Notes: generated by a model from the letters alone, not told the origin. A DNA stretch of 64,000 nucleotides from CAIMUX01 sp964473865 (GCA_964473865.1 CAYYQN010000016.1:25763-89762), one strand, 5' to 3'. Positions 46,680 through 55,882 are shown, counted from the stretch's first letter. Translations and numbers: made by a program.

Positions 46680-49049
46680 GTGAAGATGGGCATGGCGTGG
46701 CTGGGGTTGATCCTGATCGTGCTCGCGGAACTCGCCGCTCCGGCGGGCGCCGCGCGGATCGACCTCGAGGCATACAAGTTCGACCCGGCGTTGGGCGAGC
46801 CACGGATCTCGTCCGACCTCCGCACGGAAGCGCGCGACGGCGCAGCTTCCGGCTACTACCTCGTGCAGGGGCTCGGTCCGGTCACCGACGCCTGGCAACG
46901 CGAGCTGGAGGGGGCGGGGGCCCGGATCTTCGGCTACATCAGCGAGAACGCGTTCCTCGTCGGCCTCGACGACGCCGCCCGCGCCCGGGTCGAGAAGCAC
47001 CCCGGCACGGCATGGATCGGTCCCTTCCACCCGGCCTATCGGCTCGACCCGAACATCGGGCTATCGGTCTTCGTCTCTCCCGAGAGGCTGCAGGACCCGA
47101 ACTACCTCCTGATGGTCCGTGTCTTCCGGAACCTGTCCGGCACCGGCCGGCAGATCGAGTCTCTGGGCGGTCGCGTGCTCGACATGACCGATGACGGATT
47201 CTCCCGCCGCCTCCTGGTCAGCGTTCCGAAGGATCAGCTGCACGCGCTGGCCCGCCTGCCGGAAGTCTGGTGGATCGAAGAGAAGCCGGAGTTCCGGGTG
47301 CAGAACAACACCACCAAGTGGGTCGTGCAGTCGAACTCCAGCGGCTGGACCCCGCTGTGGGACCAGGGCCTTCATGGCGAGGGACAGATCTTCACCATCA
47401 TGGACTCGGGCGTGGACTACAACTCCTGCTGGTTTCGCGAGATCGGCAGCGCTCCCCCGGGCCCGACGCATCGCAAGGTGATTGATTACTCCATCTTTGG
47501 CGGAGCCGCCTACGACGGCTGCGACACCGGCCACGGCTCGCACGTCGCCGGCACGGTCGCGGGGGACCAGTCCTACATCAACGAGGGCAACTACGGCTAC
47601 AACGGAATGGCCTACAAGGCGAAGTTCACGGTTCAGGACGTGGGCGCCGACGACTGGGCGGCCTGCAACATTGGCACGGTCAACGTCCCCTCCAGCCTGA
47701 CTGCCGCCTTCACCGCTTCCTACAACCTGGGGGCGCGCCTGCACACCAACAGCTGGGGCAGCACGTCCAACGCCTACGACGGCTACTGCGTGGATCTCGA
47801 CAACGCCATGTGGAACCACAAGGACTTCCTGGTCTGCTTCGCCGCCGGGAACTCCGGACCGGATGCCAGTACCGTCGGGTCGCCGGGAACGGCGAAGAAC
47901 TGCGTGACGGTGGGAGCCACGCAGCAGGCGCCGAACCAGAACACCGTCGCCACCTACTCGAGCCGCGGTCCCGCCAACGACGGGCGGCGCAAGCCGACCC
48001 TGACCGCGCCGGGCGGCGAGGACCCGACATTCATCAACTCGGTCAACAACAACAGCGGTAACCCGCCGACGGCGACCTGCTCCACGTCGGGCAGCCCGTT
48101 CCAGGGAACCTCGATGGCCACCCCCGCCGTATCGGGCTGCGCTCTGGATATCCGGCAGTACTACATGGACGGCTTCTACCCTCTGGGCGTGGCCGGGGGT
48201 GAGTCGCTCGTACCCAGCGCCGCGCTGATCAAGGCGACCCTCGTCTCCAGCACCACGGACATGGCGGCCGCCGACATCCCCAACAACAACGAAGGGTGGG
48301 GTCGGATCCTGCTGGACAATTCGCTCTTCTTCGACGGCGACACGCGCGAGTTGATGGTCCACGATGAGAATCGCGGGATGGCGACCGGCGAGGAGTGGAC
48401 GACCGACTTCGAGGTCGACGCCGCTGTCGAGCGCCTGGTCGTCACGCTGGTCTGGACCGACTATCCCGCTACTTCCGGCAGCGGCACCCGGCTGATCAAC
48501 GACCTGGACCTTACAGTCACCGGGCCGGATGCGGTCGAGTACAAGGGAAACGTCTTCAGCGCCGGACAATCGGCCACCGCCGGTAGCTATGACCGGCTCA
48601 ACGTCGAGGAGTGTGTTCGCCGGAATGTCCCCGACCCGGGCCAGTGGACGGTTCGGGTCTCCGGATACAACGTGCCGCACGGTCCGCAGCCGTTTGCGGT
48701 CGTGGTCAACGGGAGCTTCGCCAGCTGGCCCGGCACCGAGCCGAGCGCAGTGACGGCGGCGGAGCCGGCTCGACGGCTCACGATCACCTCCACCCCAAAT
48801 CCGATGCGAGACCTGTCCCGCCTGACCTACACCGTGCCGTCCGGCTATGCCGGGCCGGTGCGCGTCGAGATCGTCGATGTGCAGGGACGGACGGTCCGCA
48901 GCCTCGTCAACAAGGGGCAATCCACAGGCGAGTACCGCGTGACCTGGGAGCGGCTCGATCAGTCCGGCCGCCCCTTGCCGCGTGGAGTCTACTTCGGTCG
49001 GGTCACGGTGGGAACGAGCACGGCCCAGGTCAAGCTCGTCGTGGGCTGA
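46680..49049 (+). CDS. secreted subtilase (S8) with FlgD-like C-terminal domain
   Basis: A 789-residue exported serine protease resembling KP-43-type subtilases. The triad is Asp242 in IMDSGVD, His285 in TGHGSHVAGT and Ser478 in GTSMATPAVSG, with the oxyanion Asn in FAAGNSGPD. A propeptide-like region (residues 25-220) precedes it. After the catalytic domain a beta domain (VVTLVWTDYPATSGSGT, NDLDLTVTGPD) is typical of this subgroup. The last 85 residues (ITSTPNPMRDLSRLTY to GVYFGRVTVGTSTAQVKLVVG) form a FlgD-like type IX-like domain. The GTG at 46680 follows AAGGAGG. A good promoter lies 110 bp upstream. Confidence 0.92.
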   Translation: MKMGMAWLGLILIVLAELAAPAGAARIDLEAYKFDPALGEPRISSDLRTEARDGAASGYYLVQGLGPVTDAWQRELEGAGARIFGYISENAFLVGLDDAARARVEKHPGTAWIGPFHPAYRLDPNIGLSVFVSPERLQDPNYLLMVRVFRNLSGTGRQIESLGGRVLDMTDDGFSRRLLVSVPKDQLHALARLPEVWWIEEKPEFRVQNNTTKWVVQSNSSGWTPLWDQGLHGEGQIFTIMDSGVDYNSCWFREIGSAPPGPTHRKVIDYSIFGGAAYDGCDTGHGSHVAGTVAGDQSYINEGNYGYNGMAYKAKFTVQDVGADDWAACNIGTVNVPSSLTAAFTASYNLGARLHTNSWGSTSNAYDGYCVDLDNAMWNHKDFLVCFAAGNSGPDASTVGSPGTAKNCVTVGATQQAPNQNTVATYSSRGPANDGRRKPTLTAPGGEDPTFINSVNNNSGNPPTATCSTSGSPFQGTSMATPAVSGCALDIRQYYMDGFYPLGVAGGESLVPSAALIKATLVSSTTDMAAADIPNNNEGWGRILLDNSLFFDGDTRELMVHDENRGMATGEEWTTDFEVDAAVERLVVTLVWTDYPATSGSGTRLINDLDLTVTGPDAVEYKGNVFSAGQSATAGSYDRLNVEECVRRNVPDPGQWTVRVSGYNVPHGPQPFAVVVNGSFASWPGTEPSAVTAAEPARRLTITSTPNPMRDLSRLTYTVPSGYAGPVRVEIVDVQGRTVRSLVNKGQSTGEYRVTWERLDQSGRPLPRGVYFGRVTVGTSTAQVKLVVG

Positions 49050-49136
49050 GCCGAATCCGCAGGCGGCTCCCGACGGCGTAGCGGGACAAACAGACGCGGC
49101 GATTCCCGCTGGCGAACCCGGCACCGAGCCTCCAGA

Positions 49137-49166
49137 ATGGCCCCGGGGCAGACGCTCCGGGGCCAT
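49137..49166 (+). terminator. 10-bp hairpin after the subtilase
   Basis: ATGGCCCCGG pairs exactly with CCGGGGCCAT around a 10-nt loop, 88 nt after the subtilase stop. No T-run follows. The next gene begins 134 bp downstream. Confidence 0.5.
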
Positions 49167-49300
49167 GCCGCTCCTGATCGTCGCTTCGATCGGCGTGCGG
49201 CACGCCCCGCGACGCGCGCGTCCGCCGTTCGGCGCCCGCGCCCGCGGGAATACCCCGGAGACCCGGGCGAGCCGCGTTCGGACCCGGCGCAGAGGAGACG

Positions 49301-51919
49301 ATGGCATCGGGCTCAGACCGAACCACGAGTTGGCTGCGCGACGTGGAGCATGCCGGAGGCGAGGGGCCGGTCTGGGCAGCGCTCCTGGCGGCATGGATCC
49401 TGGGACGAAACCTCCTCGAGGGAATCCTCGAACGTCCCCACACCCTCGGCTTCGACGGCCGGGAGGATCTCTCGACCGCCATGGTGTTCCTGCACTTCCC
49501 GATCTTCTATCTCGTCGTCTTCGCCTGGACCTGCCTCTGGCTGCATGTCTTGACCCGCCGTCCGCTTTCAGGGGTCCTGCGCGCCGTTTCCCTGGGCTTC
49601 GGTCTGCTCCTGGTCGCTCCGGTTCTCGACGCAATCGCGTCGCGCGGGGCCGGATACGATCTTGCCTACCTGCGCGGGTACGGCGACATCCTGTGGAGAT
49701 TCTGGAGCCCGCGATCGTCCATGGCCGAGGTCTCGCCCGGCCAGCGCATCGAGATCGTTCTGGCCTGCGTGCTCGCCGCTCTCTACACCTTCGTCGCCGG
49801 GCGCAGCCAAACCGCCGCGAACCTCGCGCGGCGCTCGCCTGGCATCGCCCGGCGAACCCTGGCATCCCTCGCCGCCGCGGCGGGGGTGTATCTGATCGCG
49901 GCGCTCGCGGGAGGCTGGCCCGCGACCTTCGCCCGGCTCACCACCGAGGGACTCGAACCGGCGGCAGCCTACGAGCGTGTCTACCGCCTGGGCGGACTGA
50001 TTCCGGACGAGAGCCGGCGGCACGCCCTGGTCATGCTGCTCCCGCTTCTGCCGGCGGTGCTGCTTCTTCTCGCGTACCGGGATCGCGAGCGATTCCGAGC
50101 GCTCCTCCCTGCCGTCCTGGGATCACGCCTTCTCTTCTACGCCGGGATGGTTCCGGCCGGAGTGTGGCTGGGCGCCCTGGTCAGCCGCGGCTCGTGGCCC
50201 GCGGGGTTCCCGGGTCCGACCGACTTCGCGGCGGCGATCGTGCTGACTGCGTCGATGGTGGCCGCCTTTGTCGCCGCCCTCGCCTGGAACGACCTGCACG
50301 ATCGCGAGGCCGACGCGGTCAACGCACCGCGGCGTCCCGTGGCCTGTGGCCTGATCGCCCCCGCAGCCGCCGCCCGGGCAGCCCTGGCCTGCGCCGGCGC
50401 GGCCTTCTTTCTCTCGCTCTGCGTCTCGTACCCGGCGGCGCTCCTGGTGCTTGCCGTCCTCCTGCAGGCATGGGCCTATTCGGCGCCGCCCCTGCGTCTG
50501 AAGCGGTTTCCCGGAGTCGCGACCGCCACGCTGGGCGCCCTCGCGCTGACGGCGATGCTGACCGGCTACTCGCTTTTCACGCGGGAGGCCGCACCGTGGG
50601 CGTTTCCGCCGCGCATTTCTCTGGCTCTCCTCGTCGGGGTCACCCTGGGGTTCACCGCCAAGGACCTCAAGGATCGTGACGGCGATCGCCGCACCGGCAC
50701 CCGGACGCTGGCGACGCTTCTGGCCTCGCCGTGGGACCGTCGCGCCACGGCCGCGCTCGTGGCGGTCTCGTACCTTCTGGCGCCGCTGATCCTGCCGCTC
50801 GGTCCACCCTTCTGGGTGCTGGCCCTCGGGCTCGCCGCGGCCAGCGCCTTCTGGACGCTGCGGGCCCCGAGACCCGATTCCGTGCTACTGATCGTCTTCT
50901 GCGGATTCGCGGGCGTGGTTCTGCTTCTGCTCTCGCGCGATCCCCGGCTCCTGCAGAGTGGGGAAGCGGCGGACGTCGCGCGGTCGCAGATCTCGCTGCT
51001 CGTCGTGGAACAGGGGGTCCGGGAGCTCGGGCGCAACGAGGAGGCGGGCCGAATCGTCGATCCGTCGACCGGAGAACCGGATTCGACCCGCACCACGCGC
51101 TGGCGGGCGATGCTCGCGCAAGAGGTCCACGGCTGGGTCGAGCGTTCCACGCAAACCAGGTCCCCCGGGGAAGAGCGGCGGATGCTGGCGCTGGCGCGGC
51201 TTTCGCCCCCCAGTCCTGCGTGGGACGTCGCCGCGAAGCTGGTCGAAAGGCGTCCGCTGTATGCGGCCCACCAGGAGGCCCGGTTGCGGGCAGGAAGCCA
51301 GGGAGGCGGGGACCTGCGGATCCTGGAGGCCTGCAACCAGGCCCTCGACCTGGGCGTGCGGCCGGCCTTCTTTCTCGAGAACCGCGCGGCCCTGCACCTC
51401 GCCCGCGGCGACAGCCGGGCCGCCGCGGAGGACATGACCAGCCTCCGGTCCCGAAGCGGCCCCCGCGCCCGAACCAGCGTTCTGATCGGGGACCTCCGCT
51501 TGCGGCAGGGCCGCGCCCGTGAGGCGCTGGACGCCTACACCCGCGCGGCGCGGCTCGATCCGACGCTCGCCGATCTCTGGGCCGGGCGTGGAGAAGCGCT
51601 CCATGCGCTGGGGCAACAGAGCGAGGCCATTTCCGCCTTCGCGCGAGCCGTCGAACTCCGCCCCTCCGACCCGTGGTATCGCAACAATCTTGGCGTGACG
51701 CTGCGGGATGCCGGACAGGTCGACGAAGCGCGCGATTCCTTCGAGGAAGCGATACGGCTCTTCCCCACGTTCTTCGAGCCGCACTGCAACCTGGGCCTGT
51801 TGGAGGAGCGCGCCGGACGAACGGTCGCGGCCCGGGCTCACCTACAGCGTGCGCGCGAGCTGCGACCGGGTTTCGGCCCCGCGGAAGCAGCATGGAAGCG
51901 GCTGAACGATAAGCTGTAA
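49301..51919 (+). CDS. UbiA-type prenyltransferase fused to TPR repeats
   Basis: An 872-residue membrane protein joining three parts. Residues 25-250 hold several hydrophobic segments of unknown type. Residues 255-560 look like a UbiA-family prenyltransferase: NDLHDREAD near residue 330 is the first Asp-rich site and DLKDRDGD near 455 is the second, with YSAPPLRLKR between them. Such enzymes move a polyprenyl or similar lipid chain onto an aromatic or sugar acceptor in the membrane. Residues 640-870 are soluble TPR repeats (AREALDAYTRAARLDPT, SEAISAFARAVELRPSDP). I know no characterised UbiA-TPR fusion. GAGGAG precedes the ATG. Confidence 0.8.
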   Translation: MASGSDRTTSWLRDVEHAGGEGPVWAALLAAWILGRNLLEGILERPHTLGFDGREDLSTAMVFLHFPIFYLVVFAWTCLWLHVLTRRPLSGVLRAVSLGFGLLLVAPVLDAIASRGAGYDLAYLRGYGDILWRFWSPRSSMAEVSPGQRIEIVLACVLAALYTFVAGRSQTAANLARRSPGIARRTLASLAAAAGVYLIAALAGGWPATFARLTTEGLEPAAAYERVYRLGGLIPDESRRHALVMLLPLLPAVLLLLAYRDRERFRALLPAVLGSRLLFYAGMVPAGVWLGALVSRGSWPAGFPGPTDFAAAIVLTASMVAAFVAALAWNDLHDREADAVNAPRRPVACGLIAPAAAARAALACAGAAFFLSLCVSYPAALLVLAVLLQAWAYSAPPLRLKRFPGVATATLGALALTAMLTGYSLFTREAAPWAFPPRISLALLVGVTLGFTAKDLKDRDGDRRTGTRTLATLLASPWDRRATAALVAVSYLLAPLILPLGPPFWVLALGLAAASAFWTLRAPRPDSVLLIVFCGFAGVVLLLLSRDPRLLQSGEAADVARSQISLLVVEQGVRELGRNEEAGRIVDPSTGEPDSTRTTRWRAMLAQEVHGWVERSTQTRSPGEERRMLALARLSPPSPAWDVAAKLVERRPLYAAHQEARLRAGSQGGGDLRILEACNQALDLGVRPAFFLENRAALHLARGDSRAAAEDMTSLRSRSGPRARTSVLIGDLRLRQGRAREALDAYTRAARLDPTLADLWAGRGEALHALGQQSEAISAFARAVELRPSDPWYRNNLGVTLRDAGQVDEARDSFEEAIRLFPTFFEPHCNLGLLEERAGRTVAARAHLQRARELRPGFGPAEAAWKRLNDKL

Positions 51920-51965
51920 CTGATTTTCTCACAATCAACCAGCAGACTCTGGCCAAATCAGGGTA

Positions 51966-52024
51966 TTGACACGCCGGGTCGACTTGTCCGCTACTGAGAG
52001 TCGGTCTGGATTCAATCCCAGACC
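51966..52024 (+). promoter_or_regulatory. possible promoter and leader hairpin of the CxxC protein gene
   Basis: TTGACA at 51966-51971 is a perfect -35 hexamer, but the region 16-20 nt further on (CGCTACTGA) is a poor -10. GGTCTGG (52003-52009) pairs with CCAGACC (52018-52024) in the leader, 40 nt before the start codon. The local A+T content is higher than in the flanking genes. Confidence 0.35.
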
Positions 52025-52064
52025 CTATCCACTGATACAGGCCAGACTGAAAAGGAGAGGTCCG

Positions 52065-52547
52065 ATGAAGTCCATATGGAGACTCCGCCTGCCGGCGGCC
52101 GCGCTGGCGTTGATCCTCGGCCCCGTCACCGTCGCCGCGGCGGGGACATCTGCGGGGTGGTTCGATTGGAGCAGCTGCGAGATGTGCGCGCCCATGGCGG
52201 CCGAGAAGGGGCTCATGGAAAACACGAAGTGGGAGAGTCATGCGATCGCGACCGGAATGCTGAGCGCCGTGACCGTGGCGCCAAGCCACGAAGCCGCATT
52301 CCTTCGGGCCCACGACAAGTGCAAGGCGCTCGGCGAGCGGTTGCTGAACGGCGAGAAGCTGAAGCTCTGCGGATCGTGCGCCGCGATGAGCCACTTGATG
52401 GCGGAGGGCGCGAAACTGGACATGGTGGATGCCGGCGGCAGCCACCTCATGCTTCTGACGGCCACCGACCCCGCGCTGGTCGGACGAATCCAGGAGTACG
52501 AGAAGAAGAACCAGGCGGAGATGGCCAAGCTGGAGAAAGCGGACTGA
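52065..52547 (+). CDS. small exported protein with two CxxC motifs
   Basis: A 160-residue protein I do not recognise. The signal peptide (LRLPAAALALILGPVTVAAAG) is clear, and AAGGAGAGG sits 5 nt before the ATG. The mature part has CEMC (Cys38, Cys41), CKAL after HD (His83, Cys86) and CGSC (Cys102, Cys105), with further His and Met residues nearby. It ends in a charged helix (YEKKNQAEMAKLEKAD). The Cys/His/Met pattern suggests a metal-binding or redox protein in the periplasm. No neighbour gives a specific clue. Its own leader and a downstream hairpin suggest a single-gene transcript. Confidence 0.7.
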   Translation: MKSIWRLRLPAAALALILGPVTVAAAGTSAGWFDWSSCEMCAPMAAEKGLMENTKWESHAIATGMLSAVTVAPSHEAAFLRAHDKCKALGERLLNGEKLKLCGSCAAMSHLMAEGAKLDMVDAGGSHLMLLTATDPALVGRIQEYEKKNQAEMAKLEKAD

Positions 52548-52562
52548 CGGCGAGTCCGGGCT

Positions 52563-52623
52563 AGACGGGCGGCGACGGCCTGGGCGCCACTTGCGCTGAG
52601 GTCCGCGGCGTCGCCGCCTGTCT
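52563..52623. terminator. 15-bp hairpin between convergent genes
   Basis: AGACGGGCGGCGACG (52563-52577) pairs with CGTCGCCGCCTGTCT (52609-52623) over 15 positions with one G-U pair and a 31-nt loop. It lies between the ends of the CxxC gene and the PAS gene and could act in both directions. No T-run is present. Confidence 0.6.
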
Positions 52624-52650
52624 CGGCGGACCGGCGCCCCGCGCGTTCAC

Positions 52651-53001
52651 TCATCCCCGCTCGTGGTGCGGCAGCTCGTCGGGAATCGGGATCGCGATCT
52701 CCACGAAGCCGGCAAACGCTCCGCCGTGATACCACGGCAACTGGTGGATGACCTTCTTCTGGCCGCGCTTGCGGATCGTGTAGTGGTTCGGCTTCCCGGC
52801 GGCATAGAGCTCGACCGTCTTCGTGCGCGCAGGCTCGGGGTGGCAGTCGAAGACGCTCTTCCCCACCAGCCCGCGCCCGCCATCCTCGGCAAACGTCTCG
52901 GCCGCGCGGCGGTTCAGGGAGAGGATGATGCCGTCGGCCGCAGTCACGGTGACGGCCACGGGAAGCTCGTCCGTCCAGTCCGGCGGGGAGGGGATGTCCA
53001 T
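52651..53001 (-). CDS. single PAS-domain protein
   Basis: A 116-residue protein made of one PAS domain. ELPVAVTVTAADGIILSLNRRAAETF begins the fold and GKSVFDCHPEPARTKTVELY is a segment shared by a widespread group of short PAS proteins. NHYTIRKRGQKKVIHQLPWY then leads to FAGFVEIAIPIPDELPHH. No output domain is present, so it probably senses a small ligand or redox state and works through a partner. The ATG at 53001 follows AGAGGAG. It lies downstream of an OsmC gene on the same strand. Confidence 0.85.
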   Translation of the reverse strand: MDIPSPPDWTDELPVAVTVTAADGIILSLNRRAAETFAEDGGRGLVGKSVFDCHPEPARTKTVELYAAGKPNHYTIRKRGQKKVIHQLPWYHGGAFAGFVEIAIPIPDELPHHERG

Positions 53002-53129
53002 GCGGGTCTCCTCTTGCGGTTCTACCGGTAACTCCAAGACTCGGCTGAGCGCTCTCAGGCTGCGAAGGCGCCGCCCGGGACCGGGACCGGACGGTGCGAT
53101 GCGGCCTCGGACCGGGCCAAGGCGCGGCG

Positions 53130-53537
53130 TCAGCTCCGCACGACCGTCCGCACGTCAAACGCGAACGGATTCTGGATCGCCTTCTTCACGGCACAACCGT
53201 CGGCCGCCCGGATCACCGCATCGTGATACTTCTCGGGAAAGTCCGGAGGAACCTCGATCTCGAGCGCGACCTTGCCGATCCGAGCCGGGTTGGCGGGGTC
53301 CGGAAGGAGCCGTTCCCGAATGACGACGTCATCGGTCGGGATGCCCCGGGCCTGGCAGAACTTCATGACGTAGATCCCGGCGCAGGTACCAATTGCGGCG
53401 AGAAAGAGCGTGAACGGTTCGGGCGCCGAGCCGTCGCCGCCGGCCTCGGGACGCTGGTCGGTGGGAATCGTCATCCCACGGAACTCCGCCACCACCTGGG
53501 CCTTCCCCCGCATCCGGATGATCATTTCGTTGCTCAT
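53130..53537 (-). CDS. OsmC-family protein
   Basis: A 135-residue OsmC-fold protein that handles peroxides or reactive acyl groups through paired cysteines. APEPFTLFLAAIGTCAGIYVMKFC carries the first conserved cysteine and AADGCAVKKAIQNP the second. The ATG at 53537 follows GGAAAGGA; upstream extension of the frame is rejected. It differs clearly from the other OsmC at 34160-34588 and belongs to the YhfA-like branch by its spacing. It lies between a HAD phosphatase gene and a PAS gene, all on the minus strand. Confidence 0.88.
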   Translation of the reverse strand: MSNEMIIRMRGKAQVVAEFRGMTIPTDQRPEAGGDGSAPEPFTLFLAAIGTCAGIYVMKFCQARGIPTDDVVIRERLLPDPANPARIGKVALEIEVPPDFPEKYHDAVIRAADGCAVKKAIQNPFAFDVRTVVRS

Positions 53538-53640
53538 CGAGTCCTTTCCTTCCTGCGATCCTCGCTCCTGGTCGAAGCACGCCCGCCTGCCCGAGACAGC
53601 TCGGTGCGGATCGGGGCAGAATCGTTCCGGTTCCTCGTGA

Positions 53641-54390
53641 TCACCGCCCCCCCACGAGGCCTTCCACGAGCGTGGCCAGCTCATCCATGGTGGTGAGCAC
53701 CCAATCGGTGTTCCGCGGCCGTGACGCCGCCACCGTCGGCAGCGACCGCGCGAGAATCCCGAGCAGCAGCACGGTCCGCATCCCGGCCTGGCGGGCCCCA
53801 TCGTGCTCGCCGCTTCCTCCATCCCCCACGAAGAGACAGCAGGCGGGCTCCGCGCCAAGGCGTGCCGCGGCCCGCACGTAGATCTCCGGATCGGGCTTCA
53901 TCACCTTCTCGTGGCAGGAGAAGAGCGCCGCACCAAAGAACGGCGCCAGTGGCGAATCGGACCAGGCTTCGATCTCGTCGAGCCCGGCATTGCTGACCAG
54001 CGCCAGCGGCAGTCCCAGCGCCTTCAGTCGCGTCAGTCCGGAAAGGGTGGCGGCCGGCACTTTCAGCAACGCATGGCGAAATCGCCGCGGCCGAACCTCC
54101 ACCGCCTCGCGGATCCGCGCTTCGGGGATTCCCGGATCGATGGCGTGCGCCACCCGCCGGATCGACTCGTACGGGTCGGCAACTTCGCCCAAGGCGTGGT
54201 GGTGCGCCTCGTACATGATCCGCGCATTCCAGGTTGCCGGGTCGATTCCCAGGATCTCCGAAGAGGCCAGCCCCGGAGCCCCATTCACGTCGATCAGTGT
54301 GTGAAAGAGATCAAAGAGCACCGCGGCGGGTCGCCAACTCCCGGGCACCGGCCAGCCGGCGGCGCCGCCTGCGACTCCGTTCCCCGCCAT
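53641..54390 (-). CDS. HAD-superfamily hydrolase
   Basis: A 249-residue cytosolic HAD hydrolase, probably a small-molecule phosphatase. Motif I is VLFDLFHTLID, which has the nucleophile Asp but Leu-Phe-His in place of the usual Asp two positions later. Motif II is LALVSNAGLDE, the lysine is in KPDPEIY and motif IV is FVGDGGSGEHDGA. Replacement of the acid/base Asp (DxD to DLF) suggests altered or lost phosphatase activity. The ATG at 54390 is 1 nt after the M18 peptidase stop and has no clear ribosome site, so it is translated by coupling. Confidence 0.85.
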   Translation of the reverse strand: MAGNGVAGGAAGWPVPGSWRPAAVLFDLFHTLIDVNGAPGLASSEILGIDPATWNARIMYEAHHHALGEVADPYESIRRVAHAIDPGIPEARIREAVEVRPRRFRHALLKVPAATLSGLTRLKALGLPLALVSNAGLDEIEAWSDSPLAPFFGAALFSCHEKVMKPDPEIYVRAAARLGAEPACCLFVGDGGSGEHDGARQAGMRTVLLLGILARSLPTVAASRPRNTDWVLTTMDELATLVEGLVGGR

Positions 54391-54391
54391 T

Positions 54392-55882
54392 TCAGGAGAC
54401 GTAGAACCGCTGCATCGCCCGCACCATCCACTCCGGATCGAGCGCTCCCGCCATTTCGCGGCTGGAGTGCATCGCCAGCATCGGGCTGCCGACATCGACC
54501 GTGCGCACCCCGAGTTGCGTCGATACGAGGGGGCCGATGGTGCTGCCGCATACCAGATCCGCGCGGTTGACGTACCGCTGGAACGGCACCATCGCCTCCC
54601 GGCAGATCCTGGCGAAGAGAGCGCCGGAAGCCGCGTCCGTGGCGTAGCGGGCGTTGGCGTTGTACTTGATCACCGGCCCGCCGTTCAAGCGTGGGGCATG
54701 GCGGGGCTCGTTGCGATCAGGATAGTTCGGGTGCTGGGCGTGCGCCATGTCGGCCGAGATGAGCAGCGAGCGAGCGCGGGCACGGTGCCGCGCCTCCGGA
54801 CCGTTCGCGCCCATTGCCGCCACGACGCGGTCGATCACCTCGGCGAGGAACGTCCCCCCGGCGCCCTGCCGGGTGGAGGAACCGATCTCCTCGTTGTCGT
54901 ACAGCGCGGCCACGCGGGTGGCGCGCGCCCGTTCCCCCGCGGTGGCCAGCAGGGCCGAAAGCGCGGCGTACGAGCTTGCGAGGTTGTCGAGGCGCGGCGC
55001 CGAGAGAAATTCCCCGTTCAGACCCAGGAACGACGGCGCCGCCAGGTCAAAGAGGAGCAGGTCGTGGTCGAGGATGCGCGCCGGGTCCACTCCGAGCCGC
55101 TGCCCGAGCCAGCCCGGGAAGTCGAACTCCTTCGCTCCGGAGAGGCCGATGACGGGCACGAGGTGGCTCTCCTTGTTCAGGACGAGCCCCTTGTCGTTCA
55201 CTTCACGGTCGAGATGGATGGCGAGCTGGGGCACGCGGGCGAGTGGTGTATCCACGCGCAGCAGGAGCGCCTGGGTACCATCGGCATTCTCCCCCGGGTA
55301 GCCGAAAGTGCTGTCCTCGACGCCGCGACGCCGACCGGCGGGGCCGCGCGCACCCTGGCCGCCGGCCGCGGCTCTGGCGGCCCGTTCCCTTCCTGCCGGA
55401 CCGCGGCCTCCTTTCCGGCCGGAGTCCGCTGGGGGGCGACGAGCGGCCGCGCGCGCGCGGCGGGGCTTTTCCGGCGCCACGATTACGCGCCCCGCGAGGC
55501 CGAGGTCCCGGTCGAGCCAGCTGTTGAGCAGGGTGCCGCCATAGACCTCGACCCCGAGCTGGATGAACCCGTGCCGCTCGATCACCGGCTGCGGCTTCAG
55601 CTTGAGCGCCGGGCTATCGAGGTGGGTCCCCACCACGCGCAGACCGGCCGACTCCGGGCGGTCGTGTCCGGTGATGAACGCGACAACCGAGGAGCCGTTG
55701 CGAACCGCGAAGTACTTTCCGCCCGGCTCCAGATCCCAGGCGTCGCCCTCGTCGAGGCGCTGGAACCCGACCTGCGCCAGGCGCGCACCCGCAACCTCGG
55801 CGGCGTGGAATGGCGACGGAGCAGCGGCGATGAAGTCGAGAAGACCTTGCGCGATCCGGCGGGCATCGTGGACGGCGGGCAT
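54392..55882 (-). CDS. apeB: M18-family aminopeptidase
   Basis: A 496-residue M18 aminopeptidase, a cytosolic tetrahedral enzyme that trims acidic and other N-terminal residues. Metal ligands fall in GTHLDSPALKLKP, APRLDNLASSY, YDNEEIGS, ISADMAHAQHPN and LAMHSSREMAG, all present. Between VIVAPEKP and STFGYPGENADG lies an insert of about 50 residues made almost only of Arg, Ala, Gly and Pro. It is absent from other M18 proteins I know and is probably a disordered loop. GGGAG precedes the ATG. The HAD gene follows after 1 nt, so the two form an operon. Confidence 0.92.
   Translation of the reverse strand: MPAVHDARRIAQGLLDFIAAAPSPFHAAEVAGARLAQVGFQRLDEGDAWDLEPGGKYFAVRNGSSVVAFITGHDRPESAGLRVVGTHLDSPALKLKPQPVIERHGFIQLGVEVYGGTLLNSWLDRDLGLAGRVIVAPEKPRRARAAARRPPADSGRKGGRGPAGRERAARAAAGGQGARGPAGRRRGVEDSTFGYPGENADGTQALLLRVDTPLARVPQLAIHLDREVNDKGLVLNKESHLVPVIGLSGAKEFDFPGWLGQRLGVDPARILDHDLLLFDLAAPSFLGLNGEFLSAPRLDNLASSYAALSALLATAGERARATRVAALYDNEEIGSSTRQGAGGTFLAEVIDRVVAAMGANGPEARHRARARSLLISADMAHAQHPNYPDRNEPRHAPRLNGGPVIKYNANARYATDAASGALFARICREAMVPFQRYVNRADLVCGSTIGPLVSTQLGVRTVDVGSPMLAMHSSREMAGALDPEWMVRAMQRFYVS

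Noticed and set aside
47061..49865. A 934-codon minus-strand open frame opposite the subtilase
   Set aside because: The subtilase triad and C-terminal domain are unmistakable; the antisense product is His/Arg/Gly-rich shadow sequence.
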